In this document: piece by piece, positions 62,589 through 64,000 of the stretch
Position numbering within the stretch: position 1 is the first letter of the stretch
Layout of the letters: each line of letters begins with the position of its first letter
Assembly (NCBI GenBank): GCA_036563245.1
Contig: DATCMU010000028.1
Span: 15,994 to 79,993 of the forward strand
DNA from: DATCMU01 sp036563245
GTDB taxonomy: Bacteria > Pseudomonadota > Alphaproteobacteria > Rhizobiales > Devosiaceae
Reading direction: 5' to 3'
Length of the DNA stretch: 64,000 bases
The notes under the pieces: generated by a model
Databases searched by the model: none
The model's input: only the letters and a program-made list of their open reading frames with translations
Told to the model about the DNA's origin: nothing
Program-made: the position numbers and the translations under genes

Positions 62589-64000
62589 GTGCCGTCGCCC
62601 GCCCAGTTTCGCACCGAAATCCTGTCCGGCCTCACCGTAGCCCTCGCCCTTGTGCCCGAGGCGGTTGCCTTTTCCTTCGTGGCCGGCGTCAATCCGCTGG
62701 TCGGGCTCTATGCCGCATTCATGATCGGTATTGTCACCGCCCTGTTCGGCGGACGGCCCGGCATGATTTCCGGCGCCACCGGAGCGCTTGCCGTGGTGAT
62801 GGTCTCGCTGGTGGCCCGGCACGGGGTTGAATACCTGTTTGCCACAGTCGTGCTGATGGGGCTGATCCAGATGCTGGTCGGTGCGATGCACTGGGGGCGC
62901 TTCATCCGCATGGTGCCCCATCCGGTGATGCTGGGCTTCGTCAACGGGTTGGCGGTCGTCATCTTCCTTGCGCAGTTGAACCAGTTCCGCATCGGCGGTG
63001 GCGAAGGCGCGGCTGGCGGCACATGGATGACCGGCATGCCGCTTTACCTGATGCTTGGGCTGACCGCGCTGACCATGGCCACGATCAGGTTCGCTCCGAA
63101 GGCTCTCACCCGCATCGTACCGGCGCCGCTACTCGGCATTCTGGTCGTTTCCGCCATCGTCATCGGGTTCAATCTCGATGTGCGCACCGTGGGCGACCTC
63201 GCCTCGATCAAGGGCGGCCTTCCAACCTTTCACGTGCCCATGGTGCCCATGACCATGGAAACCCTCAGCATCATCGGCCCCTATGCCCTGATCCTCGCCG
63301 CCGTCGGGCTGATCGAATCCCTGCTCACCCTCAACCTGGTTTCCGACCTTACCGACACGCGTGGCGGCGCCTCCAGGGAGTGCCTGGCGCAGGGCGCGGC
63401 GAATATCGTCACCGGCCTGTTCGGCGGCATGGGGGGCTGCGCGATGATCGGGCAGTCGATGATCAACATCAAATCGGGCGGCCGCACGCGATGGGCGGCG
63501 ATTTCCGCCGCGCTGTTCCTGCTCTCCTTCATCCTGTTCGGCTCGTCGCTGATCGAGCGCATACCCCTGGCGGCGCTCGTGGGTGTGATGTTCATGGTGG
63601 TGATCGGCACCTTCGCCTGGCGTTCGATCCAGATCATGGCGCGCGTACCGCGCTCCGATGCGCTGGTCATCGTATTGGTGACCGTGGTCACCGTGATGAC
63701 CGATCTCGCCACCGCCGTGGTGATCGGGGTGATCATTTCCGCCCTGGTCTATGCCTGGAATGCATCGACCAGGATGCGCGCCACCACGGTCAACGCGCCC
63801 TCCGATCCCGATGTGAAGGTCTATCGCGTGCATGGGCCGCTGTTCTTCGGTTCGGTCGCCAGCTTCGCCGAACTGTTCGACCCGAAGAAGGATCCGGCAA
63901 CCGTGGTCGTCGATTTCATGGAATCGCGGGTCGTCGATCACTCCGGCCTGCAGGCCATCGAGGCGCTCGCCGCCCGCTACAACGCCATCGGCAAGACCCT
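62589..64000 (+). CDS. SulP-family anion transporter (3' end outside window)
   Basis: At least 470 codons are visible, open at the right edge. It begins with a GTG at 62589, with AAGG seven bases upstream. FRTEILSGLTVALALVPEAVAFSFVAGVNP is the SulP opening, and LIESLLTLNLVSDLTDTRGGASRECLAQGAAN the conserved core. About ten to twelve membrane segments are followed by a C-terminal STAS domain (HGPLFFGSVASFAELF, VVDHSGLQAIEAL) that is cut off. The substrate may be sulfate, bicarbonate or another anion; the sequence does not tell which. Confidence 0.92.
   Translation, partial: MPSPAQFRTEILSGLTVALALVPEAVAFSFVAGVNPLVGLYAAFMIGIVTALFGGRPGMISGATGALAVVMVSLVARHGVEYLFATVVLMGLIQMLVGAMHWGRFIRMVPHPVMLGFVNGLAVVIFLAQLNQFRIGGGEGAAGGTWMTGMPLYLMLGLTALTMATIRFAPKALTRIVPAPLLGILVVSAIVIGFNLDVRTVGDLASIKGGLPTFHVPMVPMTMETLSIIGPYALILAAVGLIESLLTLNLVSDLTDTRGGASRECLAQGAANIVTGLFGGMGGCAMIGQSMINIKSGGRTRWAAISAALFLLSFILFGSSLIERIPLAALVGVMFMVVIGTFAWRSIQIMARVPRSDALVIVLVTVVTVMTDLATAVVIGVIISALVYAWNASTRMRATTVNAPSDPDVKVYRVHGPLFFGSVASFAELFDPKKDPATVVVDFMESRVVDHSGLQAIEALAARYNAIGKT

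Noticed and set aside
63129..63941. 270-codon minus-strand frame at the right edge
   Set aside because: It is antisense to the SulP transporter, which has clear membrane segments and a STAS domain.

Overview
The window is 64 kb of high-GC, gene-dense DNA with no rRNA, tRNA, CRISPR array, insertion sequence or prophage that I can recognise. Gene content (XdhABC and PuuD-type urate catabolism, a PuuE-UraD fusion, Lrp-controlled putA and arginase, TRAP transporters, a fused NarK with narGHJI and a Fnr-family regulator) points to a free-living alphaproteobacterium, most likely of the Hyphomicrobiales (Rhizobiales). The genus cannot be fixed from sequence alone.

Region 1 (1-23.0 kb) is a nearly complete purine catabolic supercluster. 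Adenine deaminase and an S15/CocE-type hydrolase open the window on the + strand. A long minus-strand block then carries uraH, xdhA, xdhB, xdhC, a BMP-type ABC importer (ATPase, two permeases, binding protein), puuD, guaD and glcB. It faces a divergent lysR-type gene followed on the + strand by puuE-uraD, a ureidoglycine aminohydrolase, allA and an unassigned cytidine-deaminase-fold enzyme. Together these take adenine and guanine through xanthine, urate, 5-hydroxyisourate, OHCU, allantoin and ureidoglycolate to glyoxylate, which malate synthase G converts to malate. The only core step not seen here is allantoate amidohydrolase.

Region 2 (23.0-28.4 kb) holds a cyclic-nucleotide-gated K+ channel, a threonine aldolase, an RhlE-type helicase, a ThuA-like protein and an Lrp regulator. 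Region 3 (28.5-32.9 kb) has arginase plus a complete basic-amino-acid ABC importer. Region 4 (33.0-37.6 kb) has 3-hydroxybutyrate dehydrogenase and a TakP-like TRAP system whose binding protein and membrane subunits are convergent. Region 5 (37.8-45.3 kb) has UDP-glucose dehydrogenase and a UDP-glucuronate epimerase, putA with its divergent Lrp regulator, and a LuxR-type solo.

Region 6 (45.3-59.2 kb) is a nitrate respiration island: narK (two-domain fusion), narG, narH, narJ, narI and a parvulin-type isomerase read leftwards from a perfect Fnr-type box. A divergent narR-like regulator carries its own perfect box. Just beyond it lie two exported, Gly/Gln-rich paralogues of unknown function and a divergent outer-membrane barrel protein, with another Fnr-type box between them. 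These are the best candidates here for an undescribed component. Region 7 (59.5-64 kb) has a UDP-galactopyranose-mutase-like flavoprotein, a GT-C-like membrane protein and a SulP anion transporter cut by the right edge.
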